NCBI GenBank assembly: GCA_001792895.1
Contig: MARA01000084.1
Span: forward strand, 1 to 52,699
Length of the DNA stretch: 52,699 nt
Origin: Lentinus brumalis
Taxonomy: Eukaryota > Basidiomycota > Agaricomycetes > Polyporales > Polyporaceae
Reading direction: 5' to 3'
The notes under the pieces were generated by a model, which saw only the letters and a list, made by a program, of their open reading frames with translations, ran no database searches and was not told the DNA's origin. The first letter of the stretch is position 1; each line of letters opens with the position of its first letter. This document shows positions 32,204 to 42,436 of this stretch, piece by piece. A program made the position numbers and the translations under genes.

Positions 32204-35000
32204 CTACAAACCAATCATGAGGTGAGACCCCTGCCCGCTATCCGGGCGACTATCTTCCGGTGGCGAACGGGCACCAGATGTGTTGTGCACATCATTTGCA
32301 TGGTCGGCAGAGCGATGCAGTTCCACAGAAAATGTAGTTGAAGTGGAATCCGCCGGAGCGGGGTCAACGTCCCCAGCAATGCTAGGCGGCTCGGGCGTGG
32401 CAATGCGTGGCAAGTACGCATCCAGTCTGCCCGGAGAATGCCCATCATCTCGACCATCTGCCCTGCCTGGCCCTGACTGAAGCGGTGTCAGAACTTTGAA
32501 CTGATCAGGGGGAGTGAGGGGAGGGATATATGGTGATGCGGTGCAAACCTCCAACGTCGACGTGCTCCCTTTCTGCAGTAACATGGCGTTGACGATATCT
32601 TGCATGTGCCGCATCTCTTCACGCTGCTTCCGTAGCTCCTCCACGGTGGTGTTGAGCCGCACAACGAGAGCACCCTGCTCGTCAACCGTTTGACGGACGG
32701 CTTGCCAGAGATTGGATAGCTCCCCCTCCACATGGCGTCGCCCGGCTGTGATTGAGTCCTCGAGGGCAGCGAACGACGTTTGAAGTTTATGTTCTGAGCT
32801 CAGTGCATTTGCAAGAATTGGAGCGCGGTTCGCGGGAGCAGCAGTGAGCTCAAGGGGTCCAATGAGGTCGATATCGGCACCTGATAGGTCCGCAGCCATG
32901 TCTTCCTGGATCGTAAGGGTCTTGGACGCTATTGATTTACGCCAGAAAAATACATTATCAGCGGGATCTCACATACAATCACTGCACCAGTAGACGTACC
33001 TGCTGCAGTTACCGCAGTGGAATGGCGACCGTACTGGATACGTGCCCGCTTCGTCGGTGGTTTGCGGTCCAGCCGGGCACCAGTATCCGAAGCGCCCGGG
33101 ACATCCTCGCCGTTGCTCTTGTTTGCGTCCTGGCCCATGGAATTGTTGCCGTCGGCAAGCGGCCTCTTGAGTCGACCGACCGGTGCCTTATCTGGATTAC
33201 GACCCGGTGTGAGCATGCTTGCAAGGTCTGTAATGTGTAAGAGGCTCACCACTGTCCTCGCAAGACGTCTGCGTCGAGTCGGTTTCGTCGTCAGTTGGTT
33301 CGTGCGTGCCATCCCTTGTGCGTTTGTCACCGTTGCTCTCGCCATCCATCAACTCATCTTCGCTACTATTGGCGGCAGGGGCTGCAGGCCTCTGCTGTGA
33401 GGCACGCCGGGATCTGAGTCGGCGAGGAGATGGGGATGGGTCGCTATCTCCACTGCCTTCGCTGGTGCTGCGGGCATGGGAAGTATCGCCGACCCGGGCC
33501 TTCCTTTTGCCGGCCACCTTGCGTGAGAGCTGTCGTGGAGGGGGTGAATCGCTTGCTGTAGTGTCCGGTGCGTCAGATGCGTCCTCCATGTCCGAGGTGG
33601 GAGCCAGGAACTTTGCACGCTTCGTCGTGGCAGCACGTGGCTTCTCCATACGCCACTGGGAGCCCCGGGCCCAGCGTGACGGCTTGAGGGACTGGAGCTT
33701 TTCGGTGAACCATCCGGGTGGGACGAACTTAGGTTTTTTCAGAAATTCGTCGGGGATCGACTCGAAGGGATGCTTAGCTTTGGCGTCTCCTCTGCGCTGG
33801 AAGTCGTACAGGATGTACACACGCTGTTCCAATGTCCAACTTCCGACTGGTACTAACGAGCATGCAGCCTGCCCATTTGTGCAATGATTACACATTGCGC
33901 CATGCAGGAAGTTGACACGGCAGGTCATATTGCCTTTCTCGCACGCCGTGCACGCAATGACCTATTATCGTGGTCAGTAGCACTTCGGAATAACCAACAA
34001 CCAATACGGCGTACCATTTCTACCCAGTGGTCTACCAGTTGCTTTCTGTTGAACTTGAAGGTGCCAGGGAAAGGCGATGGAAGCTTGAGCCGGGGATACG
34101 CCGCCTTGCCCGTTGTGCCGCCACCGTCATCTCTGCCTTTCCCTTTCGCCTGTCTGATCACGGCCGTGGAGTGTTGCGGGCGGGATGTGTGTTCCAGGGC
34201 AGTGCTCGTATTACCTCTGCGTTGTGCGCTGGCAGACGAGCGTCGCGAAGGGCTGGACATGCTGGCTGTAGTGCCTGGGGGATGGTTTGGCGGCAACGTG
34301 CTTGTTTCTGCACCCTGCATCGCAGCGCGTGCACCTGCCCGAGTACGAACACCTGAAGCACGGGTGGCGGGCAGAGCTCTCAAGGGGGATGTTTGAGCTC
34401 TTGCCCGAGTCTGACCGCCCGGCGACCGTAGAGCCTGGGTCTGGCCGTGGGCAGATAGCCCAGATTCAGGAGAGGTGCTACGACTGCCGGGGAAAGATTG
34501 AGTGCCTTCGGGGTTGTCGCCGGTGCCATGAGAGGGTAGAGCTGCGACAACCGGGATGGGGGGCTGTTGGGGTTGCTCTGGACAGCGGACATGTAATAAG
34601 CAGACACACCGTCTCAACTGGAATATGACATACCTAGGTGGTTCCACCATCCGTCCTCCACCGGCCTAAACTCATATTCTGAGTCTCGCGTGTATTTCAG
34701 AACACTACTGGGGGCCTGGACAGGATCCAATGCCTCGAGGTCGTATGGCCGCGCTGCACCGTATGCTGTGTTGTACTCGAGCAGGAAAGCAACCGCAAAT
34801 GCTGGTATAGTGACCTCCTGGCCAAAAAGCTTCTTCAAGAACCCAGCAAGTTCATCGAGGTCTACGCGCAATCTACTCTCCCAGGACAGACGGGCGGGGT
34901 GATCGCGCGGAGGCCGGGCGGTCCATGCGGTCTGCGCCCGGGCAGATATGCTGTATACCTGCTCTAAGAGGGGCGCACTTTCAGTCCGACGGGATCCCAT
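32204..35000 (-). CDS. Zn2Cys6 coiled-coil protein (copy B-prime)
   Basis: Paralogue of gene B with the same architecture. Exon 1 (34634-35000) has AQTAWTARPPRDHPARLSWE and ends PVEDGWWNHLG. It is 367 nt, the same as in B, and its intron is 56 bp in both. Exon 2 (34015-34577) ends FNRKQLVDHWVEM; the next intron is 53 bp in both. Exon 3 (from 33961) has CTACEKGNMTC and CNHCTNGQAAC, again C-x2-C-x6-C-x9-C-x2-C-x6-C, then WTLEQRVYILYDFQRR. Disordered charged stretches follow, with a frame change at about 33.23-33.35 kb (intron or indel). After an intron near 32.93-33.0 kb comes the coiled coil (SSEHKLQTSFAALEDSITAG, VNAMLLQKGSTSTLE). A read-through intron at the E-S junction matches B. The stop is at 32204. 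It lacks B's 159-bp repeats. Probable DNA-binding cargo protein; role unknown. Confidence 0.7.
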
Positions 35001-36614
35001 GATGATGTTCGAGCACTGCGAAAAAAGCTCAGAATGCAGCGATGCAAATAGCAGAAGCAAGTACAGCGGTCAAGCTGAACCGGGCACTTGCGGGCACCTT
35101 ACGCCCAGTCCCATCGCATCACGTGACTATCTCCCACCGTGAGCCGCGTGAGGCAAGGTCCTCTACTACCTGAACGACGTAGAGCTCTTGGTAAGCTGCC
35201 GTCTGCTAACCCGTCTCCATCTAATTTCCTCTGCTCAACAGGTTTGCAAGCTGGTGAACTATCACTGATATCTTTTCTTGCTCACTCATCGAACTGCAAT
35301 CATGCCTGTAAGTGTGAACGGATAGATATTCATGTGCCACTACTCATCCCAACCTTACAGAAGCGAGCTCGGACTACACCTGCTCGCAACAAACTGCACC
35401 ACACGCGGTAACTCACATATTCCGTTGCCCAGGCACACATCCCCGGGCTCATGGGCAGATCGTGCGTGAACCTTTCAACTTGACTGTGGATATCACTGAC
35501 AACGTGCAGAATCTCTACCAAAAGAAGATGATGTCTTTCTATTTTGCCAGTTCGGCCAAATGTCACGGATGCGACAATGAAAGGTCTGCAAGGTCTCGAA
35601 GACCACGGCGTGTTCACGGTGCCCACTATTCCCATTCGAGGCGGGCTGAACTGCGCCACATCTATAACATATGCGGCACTGGCCACCACATGTAGGACAT
35701 ATACGGCACTGGCCACCCTCGAGCAGTACAATTGTAATAAATTCAATCCTGGTTTGATGGCAAGTCAGGCCAATATATGCATCCACCGACACGCGCGACA
35801 GAACTGCCTGCGCTCATAGAGGTCTTTGGTGCCAGTGCTGTCTTGGCGGGTTCTGGCCGCCCTCGCCCCGCTGGACGGTCCCTGCTCACAGGTAATCTCT
35901 TTGCAACTCACCACGTTCGTTGATCTGCCCGATGGCTTTCATGTCGACCCGGGCAGGGCAGTCGGCATTGTCACCCTTCCACAACCGAAGCTGTGAGGCT
36001 GTCTGATTAGCAGTGAGAGCCCGCCTAACTACTTCTAATACTCGGCAGGTCCCTGCAGGTACAGCTGGAAATCGGGATGTGCCATCTAATTGCTATCATG
36101 CCTTCGCTACCCCGTCTCAGACCGACTGCCTGAACCTCCTGATTTCAGCCGGGACAAAATGAGTGAGCAGTGTTTGCCTTGGAACACGTTGAACTCACGA
36201 GTTACCGGTGGCTGTTTATGGACTCAGTACGTGGTTTACTTGCATTATGCAACACCCCCGGGCATGCATTGGTGTTTGCCGTCTTGGACCAGGGCCATCT
36301 TGCGGCTCGGCCTCGGAGGAAGGTCCCCGACGCGAACAAACATGTTATCTCCGGTCCCTGGACTTCCCTGAACCTGCCCCAACGTCCCGTACCTCCTACA
36401 GAGCTTGCGCACAACATCAGCCTGCGCATAATCGTATGTCCTTGTGTGTTGTTCCGCCTGTGGCGGGACAGCACTCCTGGGCAGGTCTCAAGTCTCACGG
36501 GCAGTTCAAGACACCCTCCCGAACGTCCGATGCCAGGATTAGTGCAATCAGATCGATAGCAACGCGCGGTACATGGGTGTCATTGGACCTATGCTGCTTC
36601 CGCTTACCTGAACC
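35001..36614. other. no recognisable gene
   Basis: No supported gene. The stretch includes the presumed promoter of gene B-prime, a short duplicated phrase GGCACTGGCCACC near 35670 and 35708, and scattered CGGGCA hexamers. Confidence 0.45.
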
Positions 36615-37925
36615 ACCCAGCCAGACTTGCTGCCGTGGAGCCTAACCTTGTTACCCGGGCAGCCACTGCCCGGAGTCCGTTGAAGTCCTACGATCGTACA
36701 GGTATGTCACTTCTGCTCGACACGATGTCTCTCGCGGAGGTTTTCTTATTCCCGTCGAGGTCTTTGCTTGTGCACACTGAGCGCACGCGGGCACTATGCG
36801 ATGTCTCCCGGGCAGATAAACGGCCTGATGGCTACCTCGAGCTGGGATACCGCAATCCTCATCAGCACCGGCTCGGTACGTGTTTATCCCTGTTGTATTT
36901 GATAGCAACGCCCGGTACTCACCTGAACCGCCCAGCCAGGCTTGCTGCCGTGGAGCCTAACCTTGTTACCCCGGGCAGCCACTGCCCGGAGTCCGTTGAA
37001 GTCCTACGATCGTACATGTATGTCACTTCTGCTCGACACGATGTCTCTCGCGGAGTTGTTCTTATTCCCGTCGAGGTCTTTGCTTGTGCACACTGAGCGC
37101 ACGCGGGCACTATGCGATGTCTCCCGGGCAGATAAACGGCCTGATGGCTACCTCGAGCTGGGATACCGCAATCCTCATCAGCACCGGCTCGGTACGTGTT
37201 TACCCCTGTTGTATGCACCACGAGCTGACGGGACTAGTGCAATTAAATTGATAGCAACGCCCGGTACTCACCTGAACCGCCCAGCCAGGCTTGCTGCCGT
37301 GGAGCCTAAGCTGGTTACCCGGGCAGTGGCTGCCCGGGGTCCGTTGAAGTCCTACGATCGTACAGATATGTCACTTCTGCTCGACACGACGTCTCTTGCG
37401 GAGTTTTTTTTTTCATTCCTGTCGAGGTCTTTGCTTGTGCACACTGAGCGCGCGCGGGCACTATGCGATGTCTCCCGGGCAGATAAACGGCCTGATGGCT
37501 ACCTCGAGCTGGGATACCGCAATCCTCATCAGCACCGGCTCGGTACGTGTTTACCCCTGTTGTATGCACCACGAGCTGACGGGACTAGTGCAATTAAATT
37601 GATAGCAACGCCCGGTACTCACCTGAACCGCCCAGCCAGGCTTGCTGCCGTGGAGCCTAAGCTGGTTACCCCGGGCAGTGGCTGCCCGGGGTCCGTTGAA
37701 GTCCTACGATCGTACAGATATGTCACTTCTGCTCGACACGACGTCTCTCGCGGAGTTTTTTTTTTCATTCCTGTCGAGGTCTTTGCTTGTGCACACTGAG
37801 CGCGCGCGGGCACTATGCGATGTCTCCCGGGCAGATAAACGTCCTGATGGCTACCTCGAGCTGGGATACCGAAATCCTCATCAGCACCGGCTCGGTACGT
37901 GTGTATCCCAGTTGTATACACCTGG
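36615..37925 (+). repeat. four direct copies of a roughly 316-352-bp repeat
   Basis: Each copy begins near CCAGCCAGGCTTGCTGCCGT, contains a TGCCCGG dyad, GTCACTTCTGCTCGACACGA, TTGCTTGTGCACACTGAGCG and CTACCTCGAGCTGGGATACC, and ends GCTCGGTACGTGT. The dyads start at 36655, 36971, 37319 and 37671, giving steps of 316, 348 and 352 bp. Copies 3 and 4 are the most alike and carry a longer T-run. Open frames run through the repeats, but they occur on both strands and I do not call a gene. Confidence 0.9.
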
Positions 37926-38740
37926 TACTCACTTGCACTCAGAATGCACAATCTCAAGCTTGCCCACACGGCTTTTCCGGGGTGCAGCGGCTGTCCAGAT
38001 CCCAGCAGCACCATTACAATGCTTGCAGACTGCCCGGGTGCGGTCCGCTGGGCCCGAAGCGGGCAGTTCGGCCTGATTTCCCTCTTACTCCGTTCAAGGC
38101 CGCACTGATAGATACAAAGATTGCAGCTGCATCTGAAGATGGTGACGCCTTCAGTCACAGGGTGGGTGGAGAAGAGAAACAACATACTCACTTCCTGCGT
38201 GCAGTCAAGGACCGCCGGTCGATCTTGTGCGTTCTGGCCTTATCCATGTGGCGCTGAAAGAAAGGTATGTCAGACAATGTGACGCGAAATGGTGAGACCC
38301 AACTTAGCTTGAGGCAGACCAACGCTCACCGAAGGCCTAAAAACATCTATGGTTGCCTGGGAGTGCGCACATTGTGACGTCATCTCAACTGCCAACGGGG
38401 ATGTGATCTTGAAGCCGGAATGCAAATGAGTTGCGGAGCGGCCAAGAGGCTCAAACTTGTTGCCCGAGATATGTGACCTGGCTCGGCTGGGAGACTTCAC
38501 ATTCCTCAGAAGTGATAGAGAGCGCTGGGTGTTGCTGCGGAAATGTTTCAAAACAACGTAGAAGGCCCCCTGCCATGCCTGGAAATGGCCCTGAGGAGCT
38601 CCGGGAGCTCATGGCACACTACCAGTAAAGAGAGGAGACTTAGAGGTGCATAGGGAGATTGCAAAGATATGGGTGCACTCACATACCAGATTGTGGCATG
38701 TTTCAATGTGCCAGGCGGAAGAGAATTCCATATGGAGCCT
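37926..38740. other. no recognisable gene; last TGCCCG of the element
   Basis: No supported gene. TGCCCG density ends here, with copies near 38031, 38060 and 38460. Confidence 0.5.
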
Positions 38741-39366
38741 GATCGCACCGCGGGCTGCGGCCGGCAACGTAGTGCTCCTCGCGACCCCGCCCCCTCGAAC
38801 AGGACCCCGGACGGCGCCCGAACGTGCTGAACGCAGCCCGATCGCACCGCGGGATGCGGCCGGCAACGTAGTGCTCCTCGCGACCCCGCCCCTCGAACAG
38901 GACCCCGGACGGCGCCCGAACGTGCTGAACGCAGCCCGATCGCACCGCGGGATGCGGCCGGCAACGTAGTGCTCCTCGCGACCCCGCCCCCTCGAACAGG
39001 ACCCCGGACGGCGCCCGAACGTGCTGAACGCAGCCCGATCGCACCGCGGGATGCGGCCGGCAACGTAGTGCTCCTCGCGACCCCACCCCCTCGAACAGGA
39101 CCCGGACGGCGCCCGAACGTGCTGAACGCAGCCCGATCGCACCGCGGGATGCGGCCGGCAACGTAGTGCTCCTCGCGACCCCGCCCCCTCGAACAGGACC
39201 CCGGACGGCGCCCGAACGTGCTGAACGCAGCCCGATCGCACCGCGGGATGCGGCCGGCAACGTAGTGCTCCTCGCGACCCCACCCCCTCGAACAGGACCC
39301 GGACGGCGCCCGAACGTGCTGAACGCAGCCCGATCGCACCGCGGGATGCGGCCGGCAACGTAGTGC
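38741..39366. repeat. 98-bp GC-rich minisatellite
   Basis: About six and a half copies of a 98-99-bp unit beginning GATCGCACCGCGGGATGCGG and containing CAACGTAGTGCTCCTCGCGA and GGCGCCCGAACGTGCTGAAC. Copies start near 38741, 38840, 38938, 39037, 39134, 39233 and 39330. Long open frames on both strands follow from the repeat period and are not genes. Confidence 0.9.
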
Positions 39367-39385
39367 CCCTTGGGCCCCACACACC

Positions 39386-39700
39386 CTAGCTGGCCAACTC
39401 TTCTGCCCTGACCCATCCACCCCAGCTAGCCCATGGCTCTGTGCACGCAGGGATATAGCCATGCACATCGGATCCCCCTTTCACCGCTGATATTCCAGCT
39501 GGACCACCCTTCTGCCCCAACCCATCTACCTCCAGCTGGTGCATTCCTCTGTGCATGCTTGATAGCAATATCACCCCACCCTACCCCCAGCACGGAATAT
39601 ACTCCTGCTAAGCTGACCCCAGCTGGCCCATCCTTCTGCCCTGACACATCTGCCCACAGCTGGCCCATCCATCTGCACATATCAGGCATCCAGCTGGGTC
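39386..39700. repeat. right subterminal repeats (CCAGCTGGCCCAT type)
   Basis: CCAGCTGG or close variants followed by CCCAT or ACCAC recur near 39388, 39421, 39497, 39532, 39611, 39657 and 39690. Several are linked by CCTTCTGCCCTGACCCATC-like sequence. They mirror the left subterminal repeats. Confidence 0.7.
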
Positions 39701-39730
39701 CCACTGGCCCACTATCATGGGCCTTTGTAC
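39690..39730 (-). repeat. right terminal inverted repeat
   Basis: Reverse complement of the left repeat at 8132-8172, with the same GTACAAA outer edge and CCAGCTGG inner edge when read on the minus strand. Confidence 0.9.
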
Positions 39731-39775
39731 GTCCATCTCATCCACTATGATGACCAATGTTTACTGAGTTATGTG

Positions 39776-39782
39776 AACTCAT
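39776..39782 (+). other. candidate target-site duplication, right copy
   Basis: Direct repeat AACTCAT of the left copy at 8081-8087. A looser match continues for about 17 more bases (ATGCA in both). Confidence 0.3.
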
Positions 39783-40360
39783 CAGGTCTATGCACTGGAC
39801 GCGCAAGTGAGCAGGGACTCACGACCGTGGGGAGAATGGAAATATGTGCGCAAAAAGAGGATCTGTCGTGAGCGAGCTTCCGAGTGTCGTAATTCGACAG
39901 TAGTACAGACATTACTGCATCGGACAAGCGTGTACCGACGCGGTTACGCCGGGTGAAGCGTCGGCGGCGTATCCGGTACCAACCCTCGACCAGCGTGCTC
40001 GCGCGGTCACGGCTACCTCACAGGACCTCTACAGCTGTTAGTGGACTTTGGGTGATCATCAGTGCACCACTTGATTCGATGTCGTGAGTGCAATACGTCA
40101 CCACGGACTCTCTCTCTGGTGGTTTGTGTTGACCGAGCTTACCTCTGCCGATGATCTGCCAGATTGTCATAACCCGGTCGTGGAGGTCCGTCACCCTCGG
40201 TACCTCCGAGTCCTATCGAGACGAAGACCAAGAGGTTATGCAGCTGCGCCGAAGGGTAAGAGTCTTGATGTTACGAGGCAAAGCATGCGCTGACTCGGCC
40301 TCAGCATATGCAGATTGTGCATGCGTATAGGTTGGAATTTCCTCACCTGCGGACCTCAGA
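39783..40360. other. no recognisable gene
   Basis: Immediate right flank of the element. Possible 5' exons of the next hypothetical gene, none certain. Confidence 0.4.
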
Positions 40361-40711
40361 ATGATACTCGTCGAGCGTTGCCACGGCCCCGATGGCGCGG
40401 ACGTCCCACGGCTACATGGGGAGTGGACGGCAGACGGTCTATGGCGGACGTTCCTGGTCAATATCCCGAGGCCCGAGCAAGTGGATGGCAAACAGCTCAC
40501 ATCTTTCGAATTCCATGTGAGATGGGCTTCGCAGGTTGGTGACGCGACCAACACGGGGCTGCAGAATCCGGCAGATCGGGGCTGTCCTGCTGTTCGCGCG
40601 GAGTTCATCGTGATCTGCCGCGGTGCTGGTTGTGATCGGCGGCTTCTGAGCATAGGAGGAATGGACCGCCAGCTCGCGGAATCAGCAGTCATCGTGTACG
40701 TGGTCCGCTGA
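40361..40711 (+). CDS. hypothetical protein, 116 residues
   Basis: Unrecognised. The frame from ATG 40361 to stop 40711 reads like folded protein: DGADVPRLHGEWTADGLWRT, QLTSFEFHVRWASQVGD and a C-terminal VIVYVVR. The frame is free of stops on the coding side and aromatic residues are regularly spaced. There may be earlier exons. It lies outside the element and TGCCCG is rare here. Confidence 0.45.
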   Translation: MILVERCHGPDGADVPRLHGEWTADGLWRTFLVNIPRPEQVDGKQLTSFEFHVRWASQVGDATNTGLQNPADRGCPAVRAEFIVICRGAGCDRRLLSIGGMDRQLAESAVIVYVVR

Positions 40712-41256
40712 TGGTACGTCCGGTAGTGGGTTGCTGACTGAAATCGCGCAGTGTCGCTCGTGAACTGGAGAACACGGGCAGAGCTCTGACGGGGGTCAGA
40801 GACTTCAGTAGACTCAATAGAGCGAACGAGGGAACAGCCAACAACACAGGTCACAGCTCGAGCAAATCCTACTAGGGCGCACATGCCGCAACTCGGTTGT
40901 CCCATTTGCCCAAGTCGTAGTGTGGTAGCACCGCCACGTCGCGGGATGTCCGCTCCGCCCGGCGTGTCCTGGGGGCGAAGGCCTAGGTTACGGTACATGC
41001 TTGTGGTTTGAGCAAGCTTGGCATACTGGCATACGAAACCTGTATGATTATCCTGTCCGGCTTCAGACGGAGCGGCTTGTTCGATAGGCTCGAGAACCTC
41101 TGAGGCGCACCGGAGCAACGTGCGTCGGCTGCTACTGGTTCCCACGGTGAAACTTCATCCACAACGCCGACTCGACGTGGAAAAAAACACACCCTTATGG
41201 AACATGAGGTAACGGTCGCAATTGGTTGAGGGACAAATGCTGAGTTGGACACATCA
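40712..41256. other. no recognisable gene
   Basis: One CGGGCA near 40778. The opposite-strand open frame over 40213-41145 lacks protein character and is treated as a shadow. Confidence 0.4.
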
Positions 41257-42436
41257 CTACAGACGGCGAGTAAAACGGCATGGTGGTACAGACAGCACAT
41301 TGTCAGGAGGAGATGGTCGCGTACTCTCGGGTGCTGACAGCAAGAGGGCAATTGTCAGCGCATGATACGACATCCTGTAACCACCCGTCGTGCGCAACCT
41401 CGTCGCGATGCACTCCACAGTGACTATATCCCCGATGTCGAGCTCGCTGGGCAGCAGCAAGTCCATGCTCTCATGGTCCCCGAATTCGACCGTCGCGTCG
41501 AAGATGTTCCCAAACACCTATGTGCAGGTGAGTGTTGGTATCGTCACTTGGTTTGTGTGGATGAGCACCTACCGACTTTCGGTTCTGTACGGCTATTGCG
41601 GTCATGTAAGACATAGGCAGTGAAGGACGGTGCGCCTTCTGCTCTGCCGTCCAGCGCCCTCTGTCGTTTATTCCGGCCAGAGCCACGCGATCTCGCTGTC
41701 GGAGCAGCTTGATGGTGATGTGGCCTCTCACAGTCGCCTCCACCAGACTTGAGCGGAAGCAAAGGGATGAGACACTCCCCGTGACCAGAATGCGCGCGTG
41801 CATGTCATGCACGGTCAGGATAGCGTGGTCCAGGGTGCGAAGTTCCCAGGACCACCACTGCTGCACAACGGTTGCGAGCGAGTACCATGGTTCCTCTGGT
41901 GGGGATATCAAGTCCAAGAACGACTGCAAGCGGCTGCAGCGCTCGTTTCCAGACGTCAGTATCGTCGCAGAGTAGCCGACGTGGCAGGACACTCACCGAT
42001 ACGATTCTCTGGGAACCCACAGTTCGCACTCGAGTTCCGCCATGGCCGCCTCCTCTTCCTCGACCGCCTCGTTGCCCGTTGGTGCAGGTGAGGAACCTGT
42101 TGTGTGGATGGTAATCGAGGATGAGGAATGCGACCGGGTCATGTAGATCCTTAGTATGGGTTCTTTGCAGTATGCGCTGACCTTCGTGCTCCGTGCCGAG
42201 AGTGCCTTCCTCCAGTCCCGTTGTCGTATATATTGCTCGTACCTCCTCAGACTACTCGACAGTCGGAGTACGCGATCCCGTTGGGACCGAGTTGCGATGC
42301 GTTGGATACGTAGCAGATTGATGAGTGGTGTTCCTGGCGACACCGCTATAGCACCGGTTGAACCTAGTGTGGTGTTTGGATGCGCGCAGCGAATGATCGT
42401 ATCACGCGTGTAATGGATCGGTGAAAATGTCACCAA
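41257..42436 (-). CDS. hypothetical multi-exon gene
   Basis: Unrecognised. The first exon reads basic residues (DRVLRLSSSLRRYEQYIRQR), then an acidic run and ELECELWVPRESYR. A GTGAGT donor and GCTGCAG acceptor join it in phase to RLQSFLDLISPPEEPWYSLA, LRTLDHAILTVHDMHARILV and VRGHITIKLLRQRDRVALAG. A final exon has IFDATVEFGDHESMDLLLPS and ELDIGDIVTVECIATRLR. The last phrase resembles LRIGDLVWVSFYVEFFIGGN in the gene at 50450-52479, so a distantly shared beta-rich domain is possible. The middle intron between the second and last exon is not resolved. Confidence 0.45.

Larger units (their letters stand above)
8132..39730. mobile_element. giant KDZ-type DNA transposon with TIRs (about 31.6 kb)
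   Basis: The ends are an inverted repeat of 41 bp (8132-8172 and 39690-39730) differing at two positions. Subterminal CCAGCTGG-type repeats follow on both sides. Between the ends lie a KDZ transposase with intact splice structure, a TET/JBP oxygenase, an HMG-box-like gene, two SPIG-repeat genes and two Zn2Cys6 coiled-coil genes. The interval is also set apart by an extreme density of the hexamer TGCCCG, which falls to background just outside. KDZ elements and TET/JBP genes are known to travel together in basidiomycete genomes; that this whole 31.6-kb block moves as one unit is my inference. True outer ends may lie about 44 bp further out on each side (see candidate target-site duplication). 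Confidence 0.75.

Noticed and set aside
36942..38257. Open frames of about 285 and 156 codons through the right-arm repeats
   Set aside because: Open on both strands, repeat-derived, with no motif and no consistent start; treated as non-coding repeats.
38548..39468. Long open frames on both strands (up to about 300 codons) over the minisatellite
   Set aside because: The 98-99-bp repeat period keeps frames open on both strands at once; composition is repeat-driven and there are no splice or domain signals.
40213..41145. 310-codon minus-strand frame
   Set aside because: Overlaps the more protein-like plus-strand frame at 40361-40711 and has a shadow-like composition.
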